Source: Patescibacteria group bacterium
GTDB lineage: Bacteria > Patescibacteriota > Microgenomatia > UBA1406 > GWC2-37-13
Direction: 5' to 3'
DNA length: 64,000 nucleotides
NCBI GenBank assembly: GCA_025057905.1
Contig: JANWUX010000001.1
Span: 270,155 to 334,154 of the forward strand
The position numbers were made by a program, and so were the translations under genes. Below are positions 28,918 through 38,347 of the stretch, in pieces (the first letter of the stretch is position 1; each line of letters opens with the position of its first letter). The notes below the pieces were generated by a model, which did no database searches, was not told the origin of the DNA, and saw only the letters and a program-made list of their open reading frames with translations.

Positions 28918-29700
28918 ATGGCTTTGTCTGTTCTCACTTTTAATACTTTTTTTAATCGTGGATTTTTTGAGGTTGAAAAAGTGATCGATAAATTCAACCC
29001 TGATATTCTCTGTCTGCAAGAATTTTTGATTGATGAAAAAAACATAAAGAAAATTGAGGCAAAGAATTACTCTTTAGCTGATTACCACAATTCATTTATT
29101 AAAAGTGGAAGAATTTATGGTGTTATCACTTTTTATAAAAAAAATAGACTTAGACTAAAGGCAACTGAGTTCGTTGAACCAAAAAACAATCCTAGTGAAT
29201 ATCTTTTTAATCTCATTAAAATATTTTTTAAGAACAAAAACCAACCAAAGACAATTCTAAAAACGACTCTCATAGAAAAAGAAACCAAAAAAGAAGTTGA
29301 TATTTACAATCTTCACCTTTTTATTGTTGGTTCAAATCTAGCCAGAGTCTCAACCTTAAAAAAAATCATCAAAGAAAAAAGCCAAAAGAATAAGAGAGTT
29401 ATTATTTGTGGAGACTTTAATTACTACCCAATCCAAAGAAAGAAACTTGAGGTTATGATGAATGATTTTAATTTTAAAGAAGCGACAAAAAATATTTCTC
29501 AAACTATCAACCCTAACAAAAAAGGAGCTATGAAAGAGTACTCATTTCTTCAGAAGTTGTTCTTTCCTATCTTTAAACTCTTTGAAAAAACTCTTAAAAT
29601 TGATTATGTTTTTTATAAAAACTTAACTCACATAAAAACTCTCAGAATAGAAAATCACTTTTCTGATCATTACCCAATTATTTCTTTTTTCAAGATATAA
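28918..29700 (+). CDS. Endonuclease/exonuclease/phosphatase family protein
   Basis: SVLTFNTFF...LCLQEF...ICGDFNYYP...SDHYPIISF. Confidence 0.88.
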   Translation: MALSVLTFNTFFNRGFFEVEKVIDKFNPDILCLQEFLIDEKNIKKIEAKNYSLADYHNSFIKSGRIYGVITFYKKNRLRLKATEFVEPKNNPSEYLFNLIKIFFKNKNQPKTILKTTLIEKETKKEVDIYNLHLFIVGSNLARVSTLKKIIKEKSQKNKRVIICGDFNYYPIQRKKLEVMMNDFNFKEATKNISQTINPNKKGAMKEYSFLQKLFFPIFKLFEKTLKIDYVFYKNLTHIKTLRIENHFSDHYPIISFFKI

Positions 29701-30517
29701 GTGATAAAATTTTTCTTAAGGTTTTCTTTATTTGGCTTAAGAAAAGGAAATTCTTTATTTGATTATATCCACTTTTTTTATTGTAGTACTGCCCTCCCAT
29801 CTCATATTCAAAGATTTTTTCATTAATTTCTTGATTAAGAAAGAGTCTTCTAGTAGTGGCAATTAAATATTTATAGAAAAAACTTATTTTTCCTTCCTTA
29901 CGCATTCTTCTGAGAGAAAAAACGACTTTCGGATTTTTTATGAACTTTACTCTTACCCCATAATCATTAACCCTGTTAACAAATTCATGATCTTCCGAGA
30001 TAAAAACATCTTCATTGAAACCTCCAACTAAATTAAAAAAACTTCTTTCAACAATCATCGTCCCTCCCAAAGAGAATTTCTTGGGAAGCACTTGAGAAAA
30101 CTCAACTAGGATGTTGACTAGATCAAAAAGTGGTTTGTAATTGGATTCTGTTTTTTCTGGTTTAAGGTAAGGAATGAAAACTAATCCCTTGGTTTTTTTA
30201 ATTTGTTTTTCTAGTCTTTCCAAAAATAAAGGAGGTATTCGGTTATCGGCATCAAGAAAAATTAAATAATCACCCTTTGCTTTCTTGGCTCCATAGTTTC
30301 TTTGGGAGGAAACATGTCTTTTCTTTATTTGAAAAAAATGAATTTGAGATAGTTTTTTTTTGTAATCTTTGATTATCTCATGAGTTTTATCAGAAGAAAA
30401 AGCATCAATTATCAAAACCTCAAAAGGTTTTGGATATTTTTCTCTCAGAATATCATTCAAAAGATGAGGTAAAAATCTCTCTTCATTCAAAGTGGGAATA
30501 ATGATTGAGAAAAACAT
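29690..30517 (-). CDS. Family 2 glycosyltransferase
   Basis: FSIIIPTLNEERFLPHLLNDIL..., FLDADNR. Confidence 0.9.
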   Translation of the reverse strand: MFFSIIIPTLNEERFLPHLLNDILREKYPKPFEVLIIDAFSSDKTHEIIKDYKKKLSQIHFFQIKKRHVSSQRNYGAKKAKGDYLIFLDADNRIPPLFLERLEKQIKKTKGLVFIPYLKPEKTESNYKPLFDLVNILVEFSQVLPKKFSLGGTMIVERSFFNLVGGFNEDVFISEDHEFVNRVNDYGVRVKFIKNPKVVFSLRRMRKEGKISFFYKYLIATTRRLFLNQEINEKIFEYEMGGQYYNKKSGYNQIKNFLFLSQIKKTLRKILSLIS

Positions 30518-30555
30518 TTTTTTGCTTAGAGTGTGAGTAAATTATAATAGACAAA

Positions 30556-31284
30556 ATGACTGTCTCTGTGATTGTTCCGGTTTATAACGAAGAAAAATAC
30601 ATCGATAAGGCTCTAAAAAGTATTCTTAATCAACTAGATAAGCCAGATGAGGTTATTGTCGTGGATAATAATTCAACCGACAAAAGCATCGCCATTGCTA
30701 AACAATATCAAAAAAGGCTTCCCCTAAGAATTATTGAAGAGAAAAATCAAGGAATATGCCAGGCAAGACATCGAGGTTTCAATGAGGCAAAAGGTGATAT
30801 CTTAATAAAACTTGATGCTGATGCGATAATAGAAAAAGATTGGATAAAAAAAGCAAAAGAGATCTTTTTTAAATTTCAAAATGTTGTCGGTTACTCAAGT
30901 AAATTTTTATTTTACGACCTTAGATTATTAAAAAAAACAAGTCTTCCATCGTCTGCTTACCAATCTTTTTTCAAATTGTTCTTTAGACATTACATTCTCA
31001 TTGGCCCTTGCTTTGCTATTCGAAAATCTGTCTGGGATATAGTTAAGAATAAAGTTTGTCTAGATAGTAAAAAAATTCATGAAGACATTGACTTGTCCTT
31101 TCACATCATAAAATATGGCAAAATTTATCTTGATAAAACATCTCTCGTTTACATCTCAGGCAGAAGAGAGAAGACTAATCCCTACTCCTTTTTTGTCGAA
31201 TATCCAATTATGCTAGTAAGGACAATTATTCTTCATAAATTTCAAATAAGCACGATAAAAAAATCTAATCATAACTTTATCTAA
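30556..31284 (+). CDS. Family 2 glycosyltransferase
   Basis: VSVIVPVYNEEKYIDKALKSIL, KLDADA. Confidence 0.92.
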   Translation: MTVSVIVPVYNEEKYIDKALKSILNQLDKPDEVIVVDNNSTDKSIAIAKQYQKRLPLRIIEEKNQGICQARHRGFNEAKGDILIKLDADAIIEKDWIKKAKEIFFKFQNVVGYSSKFLFYDLRLLKKTSLPSSAYQSFFKLFFRHYILIGPCFAIRKSVWDIVKNKVCLDSKKIHEDIDLSFHIIKYGKIYLDKTSLVYISGRREKTNPYSFFVEYPIMLVRTIILHKFQISTIKKSNHNFI

Positions 31285-33025
31285 ATATCTTTAGGATTTC
31301 TTCTTTTTTAGTGGTCTCGGTGAATTTTTTATCCTCGCGAAATCTCTCTAACCGAGGAAAACGCAAAGCCAGTCCAGCAGTATGAATTGGTGACTTGGTG
31401 ACACCATCGGATCTAATTTCAACGACTATTTTTGGTTCAATCCAAAAGTCACAGCTCATCTCCTCACTCACCAGATAATTTTTTGGTTTTTTTTCTAGAT
31501 GATGTTTCGAGAGTTTATCCTTAAGGTTTCGCCACTCGTCATCACTTAAACCTGTGCCTATCTTAGCAAGAGTCAAAAACTGATCACTTTTTTCGTCGTA
31601 TATACCAACTAAAAAAGCACCAATTCCAAAATCTGATCGTTTTCCTTTACCTAGATCATAGCCAAGAATGACACAATCGACGGTATCGATAGCTTTTTGG
31701 GAATAACTCTTTTTGTATTTTATCCAATTCCATTCTCTAGAACCTGGTTTGTAAACACCCATTATCTTTTTTGCCATGAGCCCCTCAAGATTTTTTTTAA
31801 TCGCTGAGTCAAAAAAATTATCAATCTCTTCTTCGCTTCTGGCAATTCCCTTTGTTGTCACTAAGACTATATCTCTCTGAGGATCATTGGAAGTGATTAT
31901 TGATTTTTCAAGTTCTTTTCTTCTTTCAATGAATGACCGATCTAAAAAACTGAGATGATTCTTATAAAGCAACTCGAAGACGAACAATCGAAGAGGAATT
32001 TTCATTGATACCTCGGCGATTCCATATTTCCTTTTTCTTTGAACCGTTTCTTGGAAAGGCAAGAATCTTTTTAGATCTGGATCATAACCAACTGCCTCAC
32101 CTTCAAAAATTAATTCTTGAGCGCTAATTTGTTTTTTTATTGCTTCAATGAGATCAGGAAACATAAAAGTCACCTCTTCGAGACTTCTTGAGAAAATCTT
32201 GATCTTTTTGTCAGAATCATTGCTTGTTTGACTTGTTTTTTGGTAGTGAATTTGAAGTCTAAAACCATCAAATTTAGGTTCAACAACACACTCACCAATC
32301 TTGTCGATAATCTCTTTGGCCGAAGAAAGTCTTTCTGCTTTCATCATGATAATCGGAATAAACAATTTTGGCTTTATGTTCATAATCGAATCCAAATCTT
32401 TTTTTTTGGCGAGTTTCCCTAAGTAACCAAGATTAGGCCTAACATGATATGCCTTTTCAACCGATTCCCTTAAGCTTTTATCGCCACAAATTAACCATGA
32501 AAAGGCGTCAAGAATTGTCATCTCTGAAAAACCCATTCTGAAGTTGCCTGTCGGAATTCTCACTAAAAAACGAGCTGATAGGGGATCGGACTCTCTAATC
32601 ATTTCAGAGAGAAGATTAATTTTCTCCTCTTGACTTCCCTCTCCTTTCAAAGATGCTATTCTGTAAAAATTTTTGTAAACCTCAGTGATTGTTTGAACAT
32701 TCTCATAAAATGGTCGATGCTGATGCTGAGTCTTCAGTTTTTCCACTGTTTCACCTAGATCACCTGTCTTTTTATATTCCTGATCAAGGTAATCTTTTTT
32801 GACATTTAAAGCCTTGATTGTCGCTTTGAAAACTAACTTTTCTGAAACACCAAACTCAAGCGACTCATATTCAGGAACAACTCTCCCTTGAAGAAGATAG
32901 ACTACTTTATCAATCTCTTCTTCAGACAAACGCGCAAAAAGCTCAGTGAGAAGACTAGTAATTTTTAGTCTTGAAGAAGTTTTGGTTATTTGATCAAGAT
33001 ATTTCGCTAATTCAGAAAAATTCAT
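31277..33025 (-). CDS. ATP-dependent DNA ligase (archaeal/eukaryal type)
   Basis: Ligase N domain, adenylation motif VEPKFDGFRLQIHY, FEGEAVGYD, GLMAKK, WIKYKKSY. Confidence 0.92.
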   Translation of the reverse strand: MNFSELAKYLDQITKTSSRLKITSLLTELFARLSEEEIDKVVYLLQGRVVPEYESLEFGVSEKLVFKATIKALNVKKDYLDQEYKKTGDLGETVEKLKTQHQHRPFYENVQTITEVYKNFYRIASLKGEGSQEEKINLLSEMIRESDPLSARFLVRIPTGNFRMGFSEMTILDAFSWLICGDKSLRESVEKAYHVRPNLGYLGKLAKKKDLDSIMNIKPKLFIPIIMMKAERLSSAKEIIDKIGECVVEPKFDGFRLQIHYQKTSQTSNDSDKKIKIFSRSLEEVTFMFPDLIEAIKKQISAQELIFEGEAVGYDPDLKRFLPFQETVQRKRKYGIAEVSMKIPLRLFVFELLYKNHLSFLDRSFIERRKELEKSIITSNDPQRDIVLVTTKGIARSEEEIDNFFDSAIKKNLEGLMAKKIMGVYKPGSREWNWIKYKKSYSQKAIDTVDCVILGYDLGKGKRSDFGIGAFLVGIYDEKSDQFLTLAKIGTGLSDDEWRNLKDKLSKHHLEKKPKNYLVSEEMSCDFWIEPKIVVEIRSDGVTKSPIHTAGLALRFPRLERFREDKKFTETTKKEEILKIFR

Positions 33026-33039
33026 AAATACCAGTTAAG

Positions 33040-34080
33040 TTATACCCTAACATATCTTGCAGATTTTGTGCTCCCAATCTTTTTAACCAAACCTTTTTTT
33101 ATCAACTCCTTTAGATCTCGAAGGATTGTGTCTTCAGAATAATCTGGAAATATCTCTCTAAAAGTTTGGTTTTGAATGTAACCAACTTCCTGGATATACT
33201 CAAGAAGTTTCATTTGTCTCTCAGTGAGAAATATCTGCTGACCACCAAATTTCTCCTTTAGATTTACATCCTTTGAGATCTTTAAGATTTTTTCCTTTAT
33301 CTTATTAAACTCAACTGCCGCACCAAAGGTAAAATACTCCAGCCAACTTGTTAGATCACCAGCTGAGGCTTTTTGAAGATTATGATAGTAAGAAGCTGCA
33401 TCCTTATCATAATATTCTTCCAGAGAAAAGAATCTTCTAATGTCGTAACCTCCTAAAAAAAGAATCAAGGTGGCTAAAACTCGTGCAACTCGACCATTAC
33501 CATCAACAAAAGGATGAATTCTGACAAGTTCGTGATGAGCTAAGCCGGCTTTGATAACCGGGTGAATATCGTTATTACCTTTATTTAACCAGTAAACAAA
33601 CTCTCTCATCAAAAATGGAACCTCAATTGGCGGAGGCGGCCGGAAGGTCACCTCACCCGTAAGTGAATTTCTTATCACAACTTGCTTTTGACGATATTCT
33701 CCTAGCTGATCTTCAGGTAAAATTTTATTAACAATTATTCGATGAAGCTTCTTAATTAGTTGCTCAGTGATTTTGTCAATTTTCTTTTTGGCTTCTTCAT
33801 CTATAAAATCAATCACCTTTCGATAATTAATGATCTCTTGAATATCTCGAGGTCGACCAATGACCTCTTTGCCAGCCAAGATATTTTTGGCATCGTCTTT
33901 CTCCAGAGGATTGCCTTCAAGATGAGTGCCATGATAAACGGAACGGATGATTGCGTCTTCTTTAAACTTTTTCTCCCATAAGGGTAATAGAGGTGAATGT
34001 TGAATGACTTCTTCCGCCGCCTCGATTTTGCTGATATTGACAAGAATTTTGTTTGTTATAGTATACTGCGGATTAAACAT
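33040..34080 (-). CDS. Fic-domain protein with C-terminal winged helix
   Basis: HPFVDGNGRVARVL core, inhibitory-type motif THLEGN; start MFNPQYTITNK preferred over 34209. Confidence 0.93.
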   Translation of the reverse strand: MFNPQYTITNKILVNISKIEAAEEVIQHSPLLPLWEKKFKEDAIIRSVYHGTHLEGNPLEKDDAKNILAGKEVIGRPRDIQEIINYRKVIDFIDEEAKKKIDKITEQLIKKLHRIIVNKILPEDQLGEYRQKQVVIRNSLTGEVTFRPPPPIEVPFLMREFVYWLNKGNNDIHPVIKAGLAHHELVRIHPFVDGNGRVARVLATLILFLGGYDIRRFFSLEEYYDKDAASYYHNLQKASAGDLTSWLEYFTFGAAVEFNKIKEKILKISKDVNLKEKFGGQQIFLTERQMKLLEYIQEVGYIQNQTFREIFPDYSEDTILRDLKELIKKGLVKKIGSTKSARYVRV

Positions 34081-34163
34081 CAAATTTATATTATAAAAAA
34101 TGAAATGAATTGTCCTCATATCTCTGGTTTGATATCCGAATGAATTTTTTTTATATTTAAGAT

Positions 34164-34457
34164 ATGGTTTACGGACTTTCAATTGATCCAACAACTTTTC
34201 CACCAGCAAGAATTTCTTCTATCTCAACTTTAGTCAATGTTTTTTTGCCACTATTGGTGACAGGCGCAGCTTTCTTATTTCTGGTGATGGCTTTTTACGG
34301 AGCTTTTTTATATCTGACAAACGGTGACAAGCCAGAGATCCTAAAAAAAGCGCAAGCAATCATAATCTACGCTTTTGTTGGTTTACTAATTGTTGTCTCA
34401 AGTTTTGTGCTCGTCAACATCATTAGTCGAATTTTAGGTGTCAGTAGATCAATATAA
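34164..34457 (+). CDS. T4SS pilin-like / VirB2-like small membrane protein
   Basis: Two TM helices with 'NGDKPEILKKAQAIIIYAFVGLLIVV'. Confidence 0.7.
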   Translation: MVYGLSIDPTTFPPARISSISTLVNVFLPLLVTGAAFLFLVMAFYGAFLYLTNGDKPEILKKAQAIIIYAFVGLLIVVSSFVLVNIISRILGVSRSI

Positions 34458-34466
34458 GAGAAAAAT

Positions 34467-34853
34467 ATGAAAATTCCTCTCAGTCAAAATCAAAGAAAGG
34501 ACATAAACGAAATTTTTGGTCAGATAAGTCCACCAGACTCAATGAGAATCGGTGTCGATGATCCAATACTTGGTGTTAGTCGATTGATCTCTTTTGGAAT
34601 TTTATTTTTTATCACAGTAGCAGGATTCGTTCTCTTGCTATTTCTTCTCTGGGGAGCTTTCGATTGGATTACTTCAGGAGGTGAAAAGGAAAAAATTGCC
34701 AAAGCTCAGAGCAAAATTACTAACGCTCTCATCGGTATTGTTCTCGTTTTTGTTGTTTTAACAATCTTCAACGTCGTTGCTGGCAACATTTTAGGAATAA
34801 TTAACATTGGGCCAGATGGCAACTGGACAATCAAAATTCCGACTCTTAGATAG
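34467..34853 (+). CDS. T4SS pilin-like / VirB2-like small membrane protein
   Basis: 'SGGEKEKIAKAQSKITNALIGIVLVF' paralogous to preceding gene. Confidence 0.7.
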   Translation: MKIPLSQNQRKDINEIFGQISPPDSMRIGVDDPILGVSRLISFGILFFITVAGFVLLLFLLWGAFDWITSGGEKEKIAKAQSKITNALIGIVLVFVVLTIFNVVAGNILGIINIGPDGNWTIKIPTLR

Positions 34854-34865
34854 TTAAGACATTCT

Positions 34866-36605
34866 CTATTTTTTGGATTGATAAATTTTGTGATTCAAAA
34901 TAAGAAAGATTCTGTTATCATAGACAAAGAAATTTTTTGCTTGACCAATCAGCGGAGAGTTGAATTGCTGAAGATAATCGCCTTTCTTTGATAACAAGAA
35001 GATTGCTTCCCTCCTCTTATCTAGAAGATAGATTTTCTCTAAATCTTTGTTTGTAAATATCTCATCGAAGCTAAATTCCTTTACTGGTAGATTAATATTA
35101 AATTCTTGCTTATTTCCTGATGTGTACTTTAATATTTTTGTTTTTTGTAAAAGATAAATTGAGCCATCAATAGCAAACGAATTCACATTGGACAAATCAA
35201 TGGCCTCGCCTCTGTTGAAATAAGATCTTTTATTGGAAAAACCTGTAGCCGTTTTGAGATATTTCCAAATCTCATCTTTTTTTCTGTCAAGAAGATAAAG
35301 ATTTTTATTATAAAGATCAACTCGAATAATTTCGCCCCAATCTTCATTCTTGATGACAAGTCTTAATGGTAACTTAAAATTTTGGCTTTGATAAATTCCT
35401 TCATCTTTAATGAGAAGAAATAAATTTTCCTCATCACCCACTATTAAGTCAACCTGAGAAATTTTCTCAGAGGTTATTTTCTCAAGTGATTTTTTTCTAA
35501 GGAACAATTTGTATATCGACCGATTCTTCTTGTCAAGAAGAAATAAAAATCCATTGTCTAGATATCCCTTATCGATCGAAGCATCTTTGTTATCGATTGA
35601 CAAATCAAAGAATTCTTCAAAAGCAATATTTTCTTTTCTAAAGAAATCATCTTCAGTCTTTTTGACTAACTTCTCAAGCTCATTTATCTTCTTATTATTG
35701 TTCCCAGACTTTTTCACCTCAATCTTTATTTTTTCCAATTCATCTTTTGTTTGATCAAGCAAAATAGAAGCCCTTTCCGGATTCAAGAAAACCACCTCCT
35801 GAGCTAACTCAAGTTTTTGAGTAATCAATTCGGAAGCTTGATTAATTCTTTTTTCAAGAAGATGATAATTCCTTCTTCTAACACTGGTAATTGTCGTCCA
35901 GATTAGTCCAAAAAGGATGACCAAAGCGAAAGTGAAGGTTAAGAGTTTTTTCCTCTTGCTTATTAAATTTTTAATAATGAAATAAAAATTAAGACCAGTT
36001 ATTCCTGTAAGTTTTAGATCAGTAAAAAAATCAAAATCTCTTTTTATATCAGTAATCTTGACGATAAAAAGACCCTCTTGTTGTGACTCTAGAAGAGGAT
36101 GAAAAACTTCACCATTATCAAAGTTGTCTATTTTTTTCAAGATTTTCTCTTTAAAAACCAAAAAATTACCAAGGAAATCAATGAAGGTCGAAGTCGTAAA
36201 AATAAAAAAATCATCTTTGTGTATTTTTCCGTGACCAAACTGATCCTTTTCAACAACCAAACCAAACTGATCATCTCTCTTAATGAAGATTTTTCCCTTA
36301 TTGGATGTTTTTAGATAAAAAACATCCCCTTTAAGATAGCCTCCGGCAAGGGAAACCCTTGCAGATATCTCTCTTTCTTTTAGAAGAGAATTAATACTCT
36401 TTTCTAGACGAAGAAAATATTTAAGAAAATCTTTTTTAGGAATATTACTCAGTCTTTTTTTAACCTCAAAAAAAAATTGATCTCTTTCTTTATCTTTCAA
36501 GACTATTTCTTCAATTTCAAAAAAAACAAAAAAATTATCTCGAGAAAAGAAGAAGCAATTTTCTCCTAATTGAGAGTAGACTGTCTTAAGTAAAAACTTC
36601 GTCAT
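34866..36605 (-). CDS. Membrane protein: N-terminal PP2C-like region, TM helix, C-terminal propeller-like repeats
   Basis: Central TM 'LLTFTFALVILFGLIWTTI'; repeated YLLDK/ILK-type beta repeats. Confidence 0.5.
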   Translation of the reverse strand: MTKFLLKTVYSQLGENCFFFSRDNFFVFFEIEEIVLKDKERDQFFFEVKKRLSNIPKKDFLKYFLRLEKSINSLLKEREISARVSLAGGYLKGDVFYLKTSNKGKIFIKRDDQFGLVVEKDQFGHGKIHKDDFFIFTTSTFIDFLGNFLVFKEKILKKIDNFDNGEVFHPLLESQQEGLFIVKITDIKRDFDFFTDLKLTGITGLNFYFIIKNLISKRKKLLTFTFALVILFGLIWTTITSVRRRNYHLLEKRINQASELITQKLELAQEVVFLNPERASILLDQTKDELEKIKIEVKKSGNNNKKINELEKLVKKTEDDFFRKENIAFEEFFDLSIDNKDASIDKGYLDNGFLFLLDKKNRSIYKLFLRKKSLEKITSEKISQVDLIVGDEENLFLLIKDEGIYQSQNFKLPLRLVIKNEDWGEIIRVDLYNKNLYLLDRKKDEIWKYLKTATGFSNKRSYFNRGEAIDLSNVNSFAIDGSIYLLQKTKILKYTSGNKQEFNINLPVKEFSFDEIFTNKDLEKIYLLDKRREAIFLLSKKGDYLQQFNSPLIGQAKNFFVYDNRIFLILNHKIYQSKK

Positions 36606-36608
36606 CTT

Positions 36609-36851
36609 TCAAATCAAAAACAAAGAAGAGACTAACAAGATAAAACCAAGAAAAATTTGAATCGAAGAAAAAAGAAGGATTAAATGATTAAATCTATCAT
36701 CAACCAGAGTCTCAGTCATTATTTTTATTTGCCTTGAAGCCACAGTGGCATAAAGAACGTAGATTATTGACAAGATAATTAGTCCTATTTTCAAGAAAAA
36801 ATCAAAAATCTCTCTAAATGAGGGTAATTCTGGGAGATTTAAATTATTCAT
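36609..36851 (-). CDS. Small two-TM hypothetical protein
   Basis: 80 aa, two TM helices, ATGA-type overlap with upstream gene. Confidence 0.6.
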   Translation of the reverse strand: MNNLNLPELPSFREIFDFFLKIGLIILSIIYVLYATVASRQIKIMTETLVDDRFNHLILLFSSIQIFLGFILLVSSLFLI

Positions 36852-37393
36852 TTTTTCTTTATTAAACTATTAATTGTAGAGATAACAAAAGAAGGGTAGG
36901 GAACGTCATGAAACTCAATATAATTTTCAACTCCGGCTGTTTGAATATAGATAGAACCGTAATCAAAAAAAGAGCCAAAATAACCGCCGCTCTTTATTGT
37001 CATATCTTCAATGTTTTCCAAATGAGCCGTGCTTATTTCTCTGTACAAAAAACCATTGAAATCAATATCGACTAATCTTTTGTTAGTTAATATTCCAACA
37101 TTAAAATACCAGTTAATCAAGTTTATCCAGACATAGGTAAAAATATAGACAACTGCAAAAATATTAATCAGCCAGATTTGATTTCCTCTTAAGAAATTCC
37201 CAGCAAAGAAATTAAACACAACAAGAACGCAAATGAGTAAAAGAGTATTAAAAATCCAACCAAGTTGAGTAAATGGATGAGCTCTAAGAAGAAGAATAAC
37301 TTCTTCTCCTTCTTCACGGGTATCAAATTTAATTTTTGGGTAAGTTAAAAAAGCAAACAACAATTTGCTTTCTGAAGCTTTCTTGCCTTTCAT
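36848..37393 (-). CDS. Bacterial PH-domain membrane protein
   Basis: Two TM then 'TNKRLVDIDFNGFLYREISTAHLENIEDMTIKSGGYFGSFFDYGSIYIQTAG'. Confidence 0.8.
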   Translation of the reverse strand: MKGKKASESKLLFAFLTYPKIKFDTREEGEEVILLLRAHPFTQLGWIFNTLLLICVLVVFNFFAGNFLRGNQIWLINIFAVVYIFTYVWINLINWYFNVGILTNKRLVDIDFNGFLYREISTAHLENIEDMTIKSGGYFGSFFDYGSIYIQTAGVENYIEFHDVPYPSFVISTINSLIKKK

Positions 37394-37410
37394 TTTTTTT
37401 ATTATATAAT
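37383..37410 (+). promoter_or_regulatory. Promoter of 5S rRNA: TTGCCT-16-TATAAT
   Basis: TTGCCT 37383-37388, TATAAT 37405-37410, 5S begins about 6 nt later. Confidence 0.7.
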
Positions 37411-37415
37411 AGGAG

Positions 37416-37542
37416 TAAGTCCTGGTTATTGGAGCGACTTGGAACCACCCTTAACCATCCCGAACAAGGAAGTGAAACAAGTCAGCGCCGATGATACTTC
37501 CCGAGCTATTCGGGGGGGAAAGTAGGTCATAGCCAGGACTTA
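37416..37542 (+). rRNA. rrf: 5S ribosomal RNA
   Basis: Terminal stem taagtcctgg/ccaggactta; 'ggaaccacc..ccatcccgaacaaggaagtgaaac..gccgatgat'. Confidence 0.93.
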
Positions 37543-37556
37543 CTTTTAAGATCAAA

Positions 37557-38060
37557 CTATTTGTTTATCTTTTGACAGTTTTTGAGAAAATCCCCAAAAG
37601 AAAGATTTACTAACCCTGATTCAGGAGACGCCTTATCTCGATCAATTTCAGGAAATAATTTAAATAAATCTTCAAGTTGAATAAAACTTGTCAAGAAAAA
37701 ATTTTCCACAAGAGGCAGAAGATAGGAAAGATCGTATCTCTGAGAAGTATTATTAATTAAGTTCTTTATCTCAAGATTGATTTTTTTATCTCTTAGTTCT
37801 ATTTTGTATTCTTCATTTTCAAGCCTGTATCGACAAAGCCAGTGAGTGTTAAAATCAAAGTTAAACCTTTCTCTATCTGCTGACGGTGAAGAATCTTTTT
37901 GACTAAAAAGAGATGGTAAAATGCTAACAGAGGGAGTAGCTTTTGTTTGGAGATTATTTTCAAATTCCTTTTTATTTGATCTTGTTAAAAGAGCAAAAAT
38001 TATAATCACAACTGACAAAAAAATTGCCCCCTTAGAAAAATAGTAAAAGAAATTGTTCAC
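37557..38060 (-). CDS. Hypothetical membrane-anchored protein
   Basis: N-terminal TM, soluble domain. Confidence 0.55.
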   Translation of the reverse strand: MNNFFYYFSKGAIFLSVVIIIFALLTRSNKKEFENNLQTKATPSVSILPSLFSQKDSSPSADRERFNFDFNTHWLCRYRLENEEYKIELRDKKINLEIKNLINNTSQRYDLSYLLPLVENFFLTSFIQLEDLFKLFPEIDRDKASPESGLVNLSFGDFLKNCQKINK

Positions 38061-38117
38061 AAAGAAATTTTAACAAAATAGCCAATCTCAAAATTTTTGG
38101 TAGAATTTTAACCAATG

Positions 38118-38188
38118 TGGGGGGTGGTGTAATGGTAACACACTTGCCTTTGGAGCAAGGTATCTAGGTTCGAGTCCTAGCCCCCCAA
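38118..38188 (+). tRNA. tRNA-Gln (UUG)
   Basis: Cloverleaf read by eye: acceptor TGGGGGG/CCCCCCA, anticodon loop CTTTGGA, T loop GTTCGAGTC; no encoded CCA. Confidence 0.92.
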
Positions 38189-38347
38189 CAAAAAAACACA
38201 AAAAGACAGGAATTCAAAAAAGCTAAAAGTTAAAAATTTTTATCAGAAGATGATTTTCTTGTCATTTACCAAGGGATTACTTAAATAGATTTGTGATGTT
38301 AATGGAGAAATTCTACTTTTTCAAATTTTCTCTGAATTATTTCTGCT

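Noticed and set aside
33813-34043. 76-aa minus-strand ORF and 34209 start for Fic
   Set aside because: Alternate frame of the Fic gene; 34209 start adds non-conserved residues and overlaps the pilin gene and its promoter.
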